This document shows positions 1 to 5,366 of a DNA stretch of 6,582 bases, piece after piece. Origin of the DNA: Propionibacteriales bacterium (GTDB taxonomy: Bacteria; Actinomycetota; Actinomycetes; Propionibacteriales; Propionibacteriaceae); NCBI GenBank assembly GCA_017882655.1, contig JADGPB010000138.1, forward strand, positions 1 through 6,582. The letters run 5' to 3'. Within the stretch, counting starts at the first letter, position 1. Each line of letters opens with the position of its first letter. Made by a program: the position numbers and the translations under genes. Below the pieces are notes generated by a model. The model had not been told where the DNA came from. It searched no databases and worked only from the letters and a program-made list of their open reading frames with translations.

Positions 1-303
1 GTAGTTGTCGCCGCTCATCACGTAGGCGCCGATGCCGTTCGCGCGCAGGTAGTGGGCGAGCAGCGAGCCGATCTCGCTCTTGCCGACACCCGACCCGCCC
101 TGTACGGCGAGGACGGCCCGCTGGTGCGGGCTGGCCTCGAGGATGGGCCTGAGGATCTCCCACAGGCGGGGGAGGACGGCCGTCGCCTTGGCGACGTGGG
201 CTTCGCCGATCTGCACCTTGTCACCAGGCATGTCACCGGTGGGGATCGCGTCGAGGTCGTCGATAGCAGGGACAATCACGCGATCGGGCAACGAAGGGTT
301 CAC
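1..303 (-). CDS. P-loop kinase-like protein (adenylylsulfate kinase-like), N-terminal part, cut by window edge
   Basis: The minus strand from a GTG at 303-301 stays open for 101 codons to the window edge, so the C-terminus is missing. A strong Shine-Dalgarno AAAGGAGG (309-316) lies 5 nt upstream and fixes the start. An ATG at 305-303 is out of frame and is followed at once by a stop. The visible protein has about 60 residues of helical lead-in, a hydrophobic strand (AVLAV), and a Walker A loop GGSGVGKS at residues 69-76. It then continues EIGSLLAHYL and ends at SGDNY (97-101). This combination of GGSGVGKSE followed by SGDNY matches, from memory, bacterial proteins annotated as adenylylsulfate kinase or AAA-family ATPase. 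The annotation rests on the P-loop, and I know of no firm substrate. A nucleotide-dependent kinase acting on a small molecule is the safest reading. The protein is probably cytoplasmic, since no signal peptide or membrane segment is seen. Confidence 0.82.
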   Translation of the reverse strand, partial: MNPSLPDRVIVPAIDDLDAIPTGDMPGDKVQIGEAHVAKATAVLPRLWEILRPILEASPHQRAVLAVQGGSGVGKSEIGSLLAHYLRANGIGAYVMSGDNY

Positions 304-308
304 ATCGG

Positions 309-316
309 CCTCCTTT
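309..316 (-). promoter_or_regulatory. Shine-Dalgarno of the P-loop kinase-like gene
   Basis: AAAGGAGG on the minus strand is a near-perfect anti-16S match with a 5-nt spacer to the GTG start at 303. It is the strongest ribosome binding site in the window. It decides the GTG start over the overlapping out-of-frame ATG. Confidence 0.8.
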
Positions 317-362
317 ACGTTCCGGACAGCAGAACACTACCGAACTTGGAAGGTTCAAATTG

Positions 363-372
363 TCCGATCGGA
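363..372. repeat. 10-bp perfect palindrome TCCGATCGGA
   Basis: TCCGATCGGA equals its own reverse complement. It lies in the spacer between the P-loop kinase-like start and the ung stop, about 60 bp upstream of the kinase-like start. It could be a protein-binding site or chance. No second copy was noticed in the window. Confidence 0.4.
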
Positions 373-382
373 AGAAATCGGA

Positions 383-412
383 GCGGGGTTCCCAAGCCGA
401 GGCGGGGTTCCC
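383..412. repeat. Direct repeat GCGGGGTTCCC, two copies
   Basis: GCGGGGTTCCC occurs at 383-393 and again at 402-412, a 19-bp period. Both copies lie inside the inverted-repeat region between ung and the kinase-like gene, and their GGTTCCC cores take part in the alternative stems there. Confidence 0.6.
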
Positions 413-450
413 TTCGATGGCTTGGGATCCTCCGGCAGGGATTGGGAACC
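387..450 (-). terminator. Overlapping inverted repeats after ung: possible terminator or alternative hairpins
   Basis: Just past the ung stop, the minus strand carries two 5' arms that can pair with one 3' arm. GGTTCCCAA (450-442) pairs perfectly with TTGGGAACC (395-387). TCCCAAGCC (427-419) pairs perfectly with GGCTTGGGA (398-390), giving a 9-bp stem with a 20-nt loop. The two stems share bases 390-395 and so exclude each other. A third element, GGGAACC (412-406), can pair with the first arm over 7 bp. Only a broken T-rich stretch (ATTTCTTC, 378-371) follows, about 9 nt beyond the end of the longer stem, so this is not a textbook intrinsic terminator. It most likely ends or attenuates ung transcription ahead of the kinase-like gene. 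Confidence 0.4.
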
Positions 451-455
451 TCGGG

Positions 456-1124
456 TCACGCCCAGCGGATCGGGGCCGCGCCTTGCTCGGTGAGGAGGGC
501 GTTGACCCTCGAGTACGGGCGCGAGCCGAAGAATCCCGCACTCGCCGAGAGCGGCGAGGGATGGGCGCTCTCGACAACCGGGATGTTCCCGAGGAGGGGT
601 TTGAGGTTTCGCGCATCGCGCCCCCAGAGAACTGCGACGAGCGGACCGCCACGCGCCGCGAGCACCTCGATCGCACGCTGCGTGATCGCCTCCCAGCCCT
701 TGCCACGGTGCGAACCGGGGGAGCCCGGCTGGACGGTGAGCACCCTGTTGAGCAGCAGCACGCCTTGGGTGAACCAGGGGGTCAGGTCCCCGTTCGGCGG
801 CGGCGCGATGCCGAGGTCTTCGGAGAGCTCCTTGTACATGTTGCGCAGCGACGCCGGCAGCGGCGTCACGTCCGCGCCCACCGAGAACGACAGCCCGACG
901 GGGTGACCGGGTGTGGGGTACGGGTCCTGTCCGACCACGAGCACGCGTACCTGCGCCAGCGGCAGCGTGAAAGCCCGCAGCACGTTCTGTCCCGAAGGGA
1001 GGTACGGCCGCCCGGCCGAGAGCTCAGCGCGAAGCCAGTCGCCCATCGCGTGGATCTGCGGTTCGATGTCGGCCAGCTCGGTGGCCCAGTCGGGGGCGAT
1101 GAGCTGGTTCAGCGGCTGCGGCAT
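456..1124 (-). CDS. ung: Uracil-DNA glycosylase (family 1)
   Basis: This 222-residue protein removes uracil from DNA by cleaving the N-glycosidic bond, the first step of base excision repair of deaminated cytosine or misincorporated dUMP. All family-1 hallmarks are visible. The water-activating motif GQDPYP is at residues 65-70, with catalytic Asp67 and Pro in place of the His found in E. coli. The uracil-binding motif LLLN is at 123-126. The DNA-intercalation loop HPSPLSA is at 188-194, with catalytic His188. Length is normal for the family. The ATG start is fixed: an in-frame TAG lies 12 nt upstream, and GGAGAGG overlapping that region is a good Shine-Dalgarno. The lipoprotein gene ends 49 bp upstream on the same strand, so co-transcription is plausible. 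High GC, hence more cytosine to deaminate, fits retention of Ung. Confidence 0.97.
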   Translation of the reverse strand: MPQPLNQLIAPDWATELADIEPQIHAMGDWLRAELSAGRPYLPSGQNVLRAFTLPLAQVRVLVVGQDPYPTPGHPVGLSFSVGADVTPLPASLRNMYKELSEDLGIAPPPNGDLTPWFTQGVLLLNRVLTVQPGSPGSHRGKGWEAITQRAIEVLAARGGPLVAVLWGRDARNLKPLLGNIPVVESAHPSPLSASAGFFGSRPYSRVNALLTEQGAAPIRWA

Positions 1125-1173
1125 GGACCTCTCCTACGCCACGTCGTCGCCTCCGCGCAAGTCGCCGACGGCC

Positions 1174-2190
1174 TCAGGTGCTGAAGCCGGCGTGGACGTG
1201 GTCGTGATGGGTCTGGTCGGAGAAGTACACGCTGCCGTTGAGCAGGTACGGCCCGCCCACGTTGTACGAGCCGAGCGCGGCCGCTGCCGTCATGTACCCG
1301 GTGATCAGAGAGCGCGGTGTCGAGGCGGCCACGACCGGGACTCCGTTGATCCGCCACGTGTCGAACGCACGCCCGCGGGGATGGTCGCTGAGGCGGGACG
1401 TGCCGAACACGTTCGTCGGGTGGCCGGACCGGATGACGCTGACGCCGATCGTGTACGTCTGGGCGAGGCTCAGCATCGCTCGCAGGACGGTGTCGTGGAC
1501 CTGGCCCGACGCGATGTCGGCGCGTGAGGCGGGTGGCAGGTCGATGCGCGATGAGCCGAGCACCTGGGTGGCCAGCGAATCGACCTGCGCGGCCGGACCT
1601 GGGACGCTCGGGTTGATCGCCGTCACCTTCCAGGCGGGGATCGCGGCAGACAGGCGGACGTCGAACGTCCAGCCGCGCTCGGTGATGGACCCCGATTGGG
1701 CGATCACCCATTGCCGGGTGGGGATGAGCACGCTCGCTGACGAGGTCAGCAACCCTCCGTACTGCGCGTCGATCACCTGCAGCTTCGCCACGACGCCGCC
1801 GCTCAGGAGATCCGCTGCCTGTGATGCGAGGGCCGGGTCGATCCCCAGCGCCGAGAGCTTGGCACCGGCCGCTCCTACTCCGGCGGACGCTGCATCCCAC
1901 GTACCGAGTGTCTCGATCATCCTGGTCGCCACGAGCTTCACAGCGCCGTGAATCTCGTTCCCGTCAGCGCTCCACGGGACCGTGGCGGGTAAGGGGGCAA
2001 GGGCCGGTGCCTGGCTCGTTGCGGCCGCCGTTGTGGTCGAAGCAGAGGAGCTCGCGGCGGAGGCTGCCGACGTGCTCGGTGACGGCGATGTGGACGTAGG
2101 CGCCGAGCTCGCGGAGCCCTTGGGGGCCGTGCAACCGGCGACGAACAACGCTGAGGTGCCCAGCAGCAGCCCACGCCTGTCCAACGTCAT
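1174..2190 (-). CDS. Lipoprotein with C-terminal M15/DD-peptidase-like zinc motif
   Basis: This 338-residue protein begins with an export signal: DRRGLLL, a twin-arginine-like motif at residues 4-10, then the lipobox FVAGC with Cys20 as the lipidated residue. The ATG at 2190 is chosen because it places this signal at the very N-terminus. An upstream extension would run into the divergent TetR gene. Residues 21-70 form a Ser/Thr/Ala/Pro-rich linker typical of a tether to the outer face of the membrane. Residues about 73-235 are a domain I do not recognise. The C-terminal part carries SDHPRGRAFD (268-277), matching the M15/VanY-type pattern SxHxxGxAxD, and DHVH (330-333), matching the second HxH motif. 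His270, Asp277 and His333 are the predicted zinc ligands. By family knowledge the likely role is peptidoglycan peptide cleavage, but specificity cannot be read from sequence. No convincing Shine-Dalgarno precedes the start. ung follows 49 bp downstream. Confidence 0.85.
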   Translation of the reverse strand: MTLDRRGLLLGTSALFVAGCTAPKGSASSAPTSTSPSPSTSAASAASSSASTTTAAATSQAPALAPLPATVPWSADGNEIHGAVKLVATRMIETLGTWDAASAGVGAAGAKLSALGIDPALASQAADLLSGGVVAKLQVIDAQYGGLLTSSASVLIPTRQWVIAQSGSITERGWTFDVRLSAAIPAWKVTAINPSVPGPAAQVDSLATQVLGSSRIDLPPASRADIASGQVHDTVLRAMLSLAQTYTIGVSVIRSGHPTNVFGTSRLSDHPRGRAFDTWRINGVPVVAASTPRSLITGYMTAAAALGSYNVGGPYLLNGSVYFSDQTHHDHVHAGFST

Positions 2191-2205
2191 GTACCCAAGT
2201 GTCGA

Positions 2206-2225
2206 CGTCGCGACCAAAAGCGACG
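2206..2225. promoter_or_regulatory. Candidate TetR operator: dyad CGTCGC-N8-GCGACG
   Basis: A perfect 6-bp inverted repeat, CGTCGC (2206-2211) and GCGACG (2220-2225), is separated by 8 bp in the spacer between the divergent lipoprotein and TetR genes. An overlapping 8-bp palindrome GTCGCGAC sits at 2207-2214. The 20-bp span and the position next to the regulator's own gene suit a TetR-family operator. GC-rich dyads also arise by chance, so this is inference. Confidence 0.4.
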
Positions 2226-2239
2226 AGGAGGTCCGCCCG

Positions 2240-2266
2240 TTGAACGCTTCTGGCCACGGATAGGGT
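2240..2266 (+). promoter_or_regulatory. Candidate promoter of the TetR gene
   Basis: TTGAAC (2240-2245) and TAGGGT (2261-2266) resemble -35 and -10 hexamers, though the 15-bp spacer is short. The -10-like hexamer ends 8 nt before the GTG at 2275, so the transcript would begin at or very near the start codon. The same bases AGGGTGG (2262-2268) could instead act as a weak Shine-Dalgarno. Confidence 0.4.
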
Positions 2267-2274
2267 GGTGCTTT

Positions 2275-2841
2275 GTGTCGAGGCCCTACGGAGCAAGTCG
2301 CGAGGCGATCCTCAACGCCGCCGAGATGCTGATCCGTGACCGCGGGGTCGGGGCCATGTCCGTGGCGGACATCATCGCGGCCTCCGGGACGAGCGCCGGC
2401 GCGATCTACCACCACTTCGAGTCCAAGCAGGACATCGTGCTGGCGATCGCAGAGCGGGCCCTGGCTCGACCCATCGAGGCAGCTATCCAGGAGACCGGAC
2501 CGGTCACGCCCGCCGAGCTCTTCCGGCTCGCCGCCCGGCGTGTCGCTGCCGAGGCCGAGACCGCGCCGCTCCTGCTGCAGGTCTGGGCCGGAGCTGCCGG
2601 CGACGAGCGCCTGCGCAACCTGCTGCGTGACCGTGCCGGAGGGCTGCCTGTCGGCGTCGCGGCCCACGTGGAGCAGTGGTGCGAGACCCACGGCTACGGC
2701 GGAGACAGCGTCGCCGTGGCATCACTCCTTGTTGGCCTGGTGATGGGGATGGTCATCCAGTCGAGCCTGTTCGACGACTTCGTGGCCGAAGACTACGTCG
2801 CCCTGGCAGTCCAGGGCCTCAGTCGCCTCGGTCAGGACTGA
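2275..2841 (+). CDS. TetR-family transcriptional regulator
   Basis: This 188-residue protein has the canonical TetR N-terminal DNA-binding domain. A first helix (REAILNAAEMLI, 9-20) is followed by a helix-turn-helix (about 28-47) ending in the family signature GAIYHHFESKQDI (42-54). The rest is a helical ligand-binding and dimerisation domain whose ligand cannot be read from sequence. Such proteins bind operator DNA as dimers and release it on ligand binding. The start is GTG at 2275, with only a weak possible Shine-Dalgarno and possibly leaderless. The gene is divergent from the lipoprotein gene, with a candidate operator between them. It is convergent with the MFS exporter, overlapping its 3' end by 10 bp (2832-2841). 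TetR-exporter pairing suggests control of efflux, but the operator position points first to autoregulation and/or control of the lipoprotein gene. Confidence 0.93.
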   Translation: MSRPYGASREAILNAAEMLIRDRGVGAMSVADIIAASGTSAGAIYHHFESKQDIVLAIAERALARPIEAAIQETGPVTPAELFRLAARRVAAEAETAPLLLQVWAGAAGDERLRNLLRDRAGGLPVGVAAHVEQWCETHGYGGDSVAVASLLVGLVMGMVIQSSLFDDFVAEDYVALAVQGLSRLGQD

Positions 2842-4001
2842 GCAGGCGCGAGCCGTCGCGGCATCGACATCGCGCCCACGGCTGCGACCACGAGGAATCC
2901 CGCGCCGATCCCCACGGCCGCGACCGTAGAGCCGGCATCCAGCAGAGCACCCGCGGCCAGCGGACCGGCGATCTGGCCGATGTCGCCAGCCATCTGGTAG
3001 CTGGCCAGCGCGGGTCCGCCCCTACGGCCGATGGCGTCTCCGACGCTCGCCTGCGCCGACGTCGACGCGAGTGACGCGCCCACGCCGTACAGGCAGAGCA
3101 CGACGACGAGCACGGTGTACGAGCCGGGCGCGATGAACGCGAGCCCCAGCAGGGCCGTCACGGCGGAACCCACCACGAGGGCGATCCGGCGTCCGACGCG
3201 GTCGGTGATCCAGCCCGATCCGTACAGCGTCAACGCTTGGGCGGCTGCAGCGGCGCCGAACGCCCACGCCGACCAGGACGCGGGCTTCGCGAGCGTCTCG
3301 ACGACGAGCAGCGGGACCACGAGCGATCTCACCCCGTTGGACTGCCATCCCTGTGCGAACGCGGACAGCACCGCCGCGACGTAGCGCCGGTCATGGATGG
3401 CTGTGCGGATCGACACCTCAGCGTCCTGCGCCTCGACCGATGCGGTCGTCTCACCGTGCATCGGCAGCATGGTCCAGGCGACGACGCCCGCGACGCCCAA
3501 CCCGATCGCGTACACGACGAACGGCGCCCGCAGGGATGCGCCCGTGAGGATCCCGCCCAGAACCGGCCCGGTCATGCCGCCGAGCACGAACCCTCCGTTG
3601 AACAGGCCGGACGCGCGGCCCAGCCGTTCTGTTGGGGTCACGGAGAACAGCAGCGTGGTCGCACCGATCGTGAACATCGCCGACCCCACGCCGCCGGCGG
3701 CCCGAGCGATCAGGAACTGCCAGTACGAGGTCGCGGCAGCGCACCACGCGCTGGAGATGGCGACGATGAGCACACCGGCCACGATGACGCGTCGTTCTGC
3801 CAGGCGGCGGGCCAGCTTCGCCGCCATCGGCAGAGACGCCACACGGACCAGGGCGAAGCTCGACGCCACCGCGCCGGCAGCGAGGGTCGAGACGCCGAAG
3901 GTCCGTGCGAAAACGGGCAGGACCGGCGCGACGATGCCGAAGCCCAGGGCCACGAGAAACGCGATGATCGCGAGAACGAAGACCGGGCGGGGCATGCGCA
4001 C
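2832..4001 (-). CDS. MFS transporter, DHA1-type drug exporter-like
   Basis: This 389-residue protein is almost entirely hydrophobic, with about 12 predicted membrane helices in two halves separated by a charged loop near residues 182-206. That length and layout fit 12-TM major facilitator proteins of the drug:H+ antiporter 1 type. The antiporter motif C is clear in TM5 (GGMTGPVLGG, 141-150). A motif A copy sits in the second half (GWITDRVGRR, 263-272). The first-half motif A (around 62-72) is degenerate, lacking the usual Asp. Proton-driven export of a small molecule is the likely role, with unknown substrate. The GTG at 4001 is preferred over ATG at 3995 because AAGGTGA (4012-4006) is correctly spaced for it. 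The gene is convergent with the TetR gene (10-bp overlap) and divergent from the DUF4097-like gene. Confidence 0.93.
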   Translation of the reverse strand: MRMPRPVFVLAIIAFLVALGFGIVAPVLPVFARTFGVSTLAAGAVASSFALVRVASLPMAAKLARRLAERRVIVAGVLIVAISSAWCAAATSYWQFLIARAAGGVGSAMFTIGATTLLFSVTPTERLGRASGLFNGGFVLGGMTGPVLGGILTGASLRAPFVVYAIGLGVAGVVAWTMLPMHGETTASVEAQDAEVSIRTAIHDRRYVAAVLSAFAQGWQSNGVRSLVVPLLVVETLAKPASWSAWAFGAAAAAQALTLYGSGWITDRVGRRIALVVGSAVTALLGLAFIAPGSYTVLVVVLCLYGVGASLASTSAQASVGDAIGRRGGPALASYQMAGDIGQIAGPLAAGALLDAGSTVAAVGIGAGFLVVAAVGAMSMPRRLAPAQS

Positions 4002-4005
4002 AGGA

Positions 4006-4012
4006 TCACCTT
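4006..4012 (-). promoter_or_regulatory. Shine-Dalgarno deciding the MFS GTG start
   Basis: AAGGTGA on the minus strand ends 4 nt before the GTG at 4001 and 10 nt before the alternative ATG at 3995, favouring the GTG. Confidence 0.55.
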
Positions 4013-4048
4013 ATCTGGCTGTCGGGTTCCGATAAAGGAAAGTCCCTC

Positions 4049-4076
4049 TTGCTATATCCGAAAGCCGGGGTACCGT
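4049..4076 (+). promoter_or_regulatory. Candidate promoter of the DUF4097-like/DUF2089 pair
   Basis: TTGCTA (4049-4054) and TACCGT (4071-4076), with a 16-bp spacer, fit a housekeeping actinobacterial promoter (TTGnnn / TAnnnT). The -10 ends 7 nt before the ATG at 4084, which implies transcription starting at or next to the start codon. The 82-bp divergent spacer (4002-4083) must also hold the MFS promoter, for which no convincing hexamer pair is seen. Confidence 0.45.
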
Positions 4077-4083
4077 GGAAGAC

Positions 4084-4977
4084 ATGAGTGAAGACATCTC
4101 CGGCATTCTGGAGGACCTCGCCGCAGGCCGCATCGACGCCGCCGAGGCCAGCCGACGTATCGATGAGGCGCGCAACGCCCCCGACCCCACACCCTTCGAG
4201 CAGCCGCCCCGCCCGACGCCCGCCGAGTCCTCGGCGGAATGGCACGAGGCGACCCCCCACGCCGCTCCCTCATCGGAGCCCCATGACCCGCCGAAGAAAC
4301 GCCGCGCGCCCGGCACCAACGGCGTCGACCGGATCTCCGTGAGAGCAGTGGGCCGGAGGGTACGGATCGTGGGTGACACCGGCGTCGCCACCGTGGCGGT
4401 CGACGGTCCCCACGTGCTCCGCCGCAACGGCTCCGTTCTCGAGGTGAACTCCGACGGGGACGCCGGGCCGTCGCTCGACGGCTTCTCGCTGCTGCGGCCG
4501 CCGCGAAGCCTTGACGACCTCCGGTCGCTGGGGCTCGGCAAGGAGCTGCAGCTGCGGGTCAACCCGTCGATCGTCGTCGACGTCGAGGTCACCGCCGGTA
4601 CGTTGACGACCGAGGGCCTCCCGTACCTCGGCAAGGTGCGACTCACGGCAGGTTCCGCAGTCCTCAAGGACGTGGCCGAGGCGTCGGACGTGCTCGCCCA
4701 GGCCGGCCAGGTGACGATCGACGGCACGATCACCTCCGGCCGGTCGCGGATCCGCTGCGAGTCCGGCAGCCTGACCGTCCAGCTGGGGCAGGGCTCCAGC
4801 GTCGTCGTCCACGGCGAGAGCCAGCTCGGCAGGATCGCCTGGTCCGGCACCCATGAAGAGGGGCTGGACGAAGTCGTCCTCGGCACAGGCGCCGCCCGAC
4901 TCGACCTCAGCGTGGTGATGGGCTACGCGACGGTGAAGCTGCCCGACGCGATCGCGAGCGACGAGGACCTCCGATGA
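4084..4977 (+). CDS. DUF4097-like beta-repeat protein with N-terminal SHOCT-like motif
   Basis: This 297-residue soluble protein has three parts. Residues 3-28 form a two-helix SHOCT-like motif (ILEDLAAGRIDAAEASRRID). Residues 29-85 are a Pro/Ala/Glu-rich, probably disordered linker ending in a basic stretch KKRR. Residues about 86-290 are a run of short beta strands with repeated V-x-V and Gly turns, as in DUF4097 (YvlB-type) beta-helix domains. There is no signal peptide or membrane segment. The architecture recalls Bacillus YvlB and enterococcal LiaX, which are linked to cell-envelope stress; that link is family knowledge, not evidence here. ATG 4084 is preferred. GTG 4075, three codons upstream, is possible, but it lies across the TACCGT -10 candidate. 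The stop overlaps the next start as ATGA, so the two proteins are probably made in balanced amounts. Confidence 0.8.
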   Translation: MSEDISGILEDLAAGRIDAAEASRRIDEARNAPDPTPFEQPPRPTPAESSAEWHEATPHAAPSSEPHDPPKKRRAPGTNGVDRISVRAVGRRVRIVGDTGVATVAVDGPHVLRRNGSVLEVNSDGDAGPSLDGFSLLRPPRSLDDLRSLGLGKELQLRVNPSIVVDVEVTAGTLTTEGLPYLGKVRLTAGSAVLKDVAEASDVLAQAGQVTIDGTITSGRSRIRCESGSLTVQLGQGSSVVVHGESQLGRIAWSGTHEEGLDEVVLGTGAARLDLSVVMGYATVKLPDAIASDEDLR

Positions 4978-5366
4978 GCACCTCACGGACCACGTACCGC
5001 GCCCCCACCACCTGTCCCGTGTGCGGGGACCGGCTGGTGACGACCCGGCTGGGCTGTTCGGCTTGTGGCTCGGAGATCGGCGGGCACTTCGCGCCGTGCG
5101 ACTTCTGTGCCCTGTCCGATGCCGACCTCGAGGTGCTGCGCGTCTTCCTTGCGTCCCGGGGCAACATCCGCGAGCTGGAGAAGCACCTGGGGGTGTCGTA
5201 CCCGACGGCGCGGCTCCGCCTGACCACCGTGCTGGACCGCCTCGGTCTCAGCGGCTCCGAGGAGCCCGAGCCGACGCCCACCCTGACTCGGGAACAAGTG
5301 CTCGCGGAGGTCGCCGCCGGAGCCCTCGACCCTGCCGAGGCCCAGAGGCTCCTCGTCGACCTGTGA
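4974..5366 (+). CDS. DUF2089-family zinc-ribbon / helix-turn-helix protein
   Basis: This 130-residue protein starts with a zinc ribbon: CPVC (14-17) and CSAC (28-31), within a DUF2089 pattern (CPVCG ... TRLGCSACGSEIGG). An additional CDFC (42-45) gives six cysteines, so a second metal or redox role is possible. Residues about 48-92 look like a sigma-factor-type helix-turn-helix (LEVLRVFLASRGNIRELEKHLGVSYPTARLRL region), consistent with DNA or RNA polymerase contact. The C-terminus (106-130) is a SHOCT-like two-helix motif (VLAEVAAGALDPAEAQRLLV) resembling the N-terminus of the preceding protein. The ATG overlaps the upstream stop by 4 bp, and GAGG at 4963-4966 is an adequate Shine-Dalgarno. 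The stop abuts the greA stop with no gap. A transcriptional regulator or adaptor acting with its neighbour is likely; the precise function is unknown. Confidence 0.88.
   Translation: MSTSRTTYRAPTTCPVCGDRLVTTRLGCSACGSEIGGHFAPCDFCALSDADLEVLRVFLASRGNIRELEKHLGVSYPTARLRLTTVLDRLGLSGSEEPEPTPTLTREQVLAEVAAGALDPAEAQRLLVDL

Noticed and set aside
342..356. LexA/SOS box upstream of the P-loop kinase-like gene (GAAC...GTTC)
   Set aside because: The half-sites are separated by 7 bp, whereas the actinobacterial SOS box has a 4-bp spacer.
1125..1173. Terminator between the lipoprotein gene and ung
   Set aside because: No stable hairpin followed by a T run is seen, so read-through is assumed.
52..1184. Long plus-strand open frames over the kinase-like and ung region
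   Set aside because: They are antisense to two clearly recognised genes, have Arg/Pro/Ser-rich translations of the kind GC-rich DNA gives, and show no family motif.
2207..2214. GTCGCGAC palindrome as an independent regulatory site
   Set aside because: It overlaps the longer dyad at 2206-2225 and 8-bp GC palindromes are common in such DNA, so it is not counted separately.
2191..2691. N-terminal extension of the lipoprotein frame on the minus strand, up to 167 residues longer
   Set aside because: It would run antisense through the well-supported TetR gene and bury the signal peptide and lipobox inside the protein. The ATG at 2190 gives a normal lipoprotein.
4009..4038. Inverted repeat CCTTATC ... 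GATAAAGG as an operator for the MFS gene
   Set aside because: Only five bases pair without a bulge and the spacer is 15 bp, too weak to call. It also overlaps the MFS Shine-Dalgarno.
4075..4083. GTG at 4075 as the start of the DUF4097-like gene
   Set aside because: It adds only three residues and overlaps the -10 candidate TACCGT. The ATG at 4084 fits the promoter spacing better, though this is not proven.
3237..4091. 284-codon plus-strand open frame across the MFS gene
   Set aside because: Its translation is Arg/Asp/His/Gly-rich and low in hydrophobics, with no motif. The minus strand encodes a clear 12-TM transporter.
4011..4886. 291-codon minus-strand open frame opposite the DUF4097-like gene
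   Set aside because: The translation is Ser/Arg/Thr/Pro-rich without recognisable domains. The plus-strand gene has a coherent architecture and an ATGA link to the DUF2089 gene.
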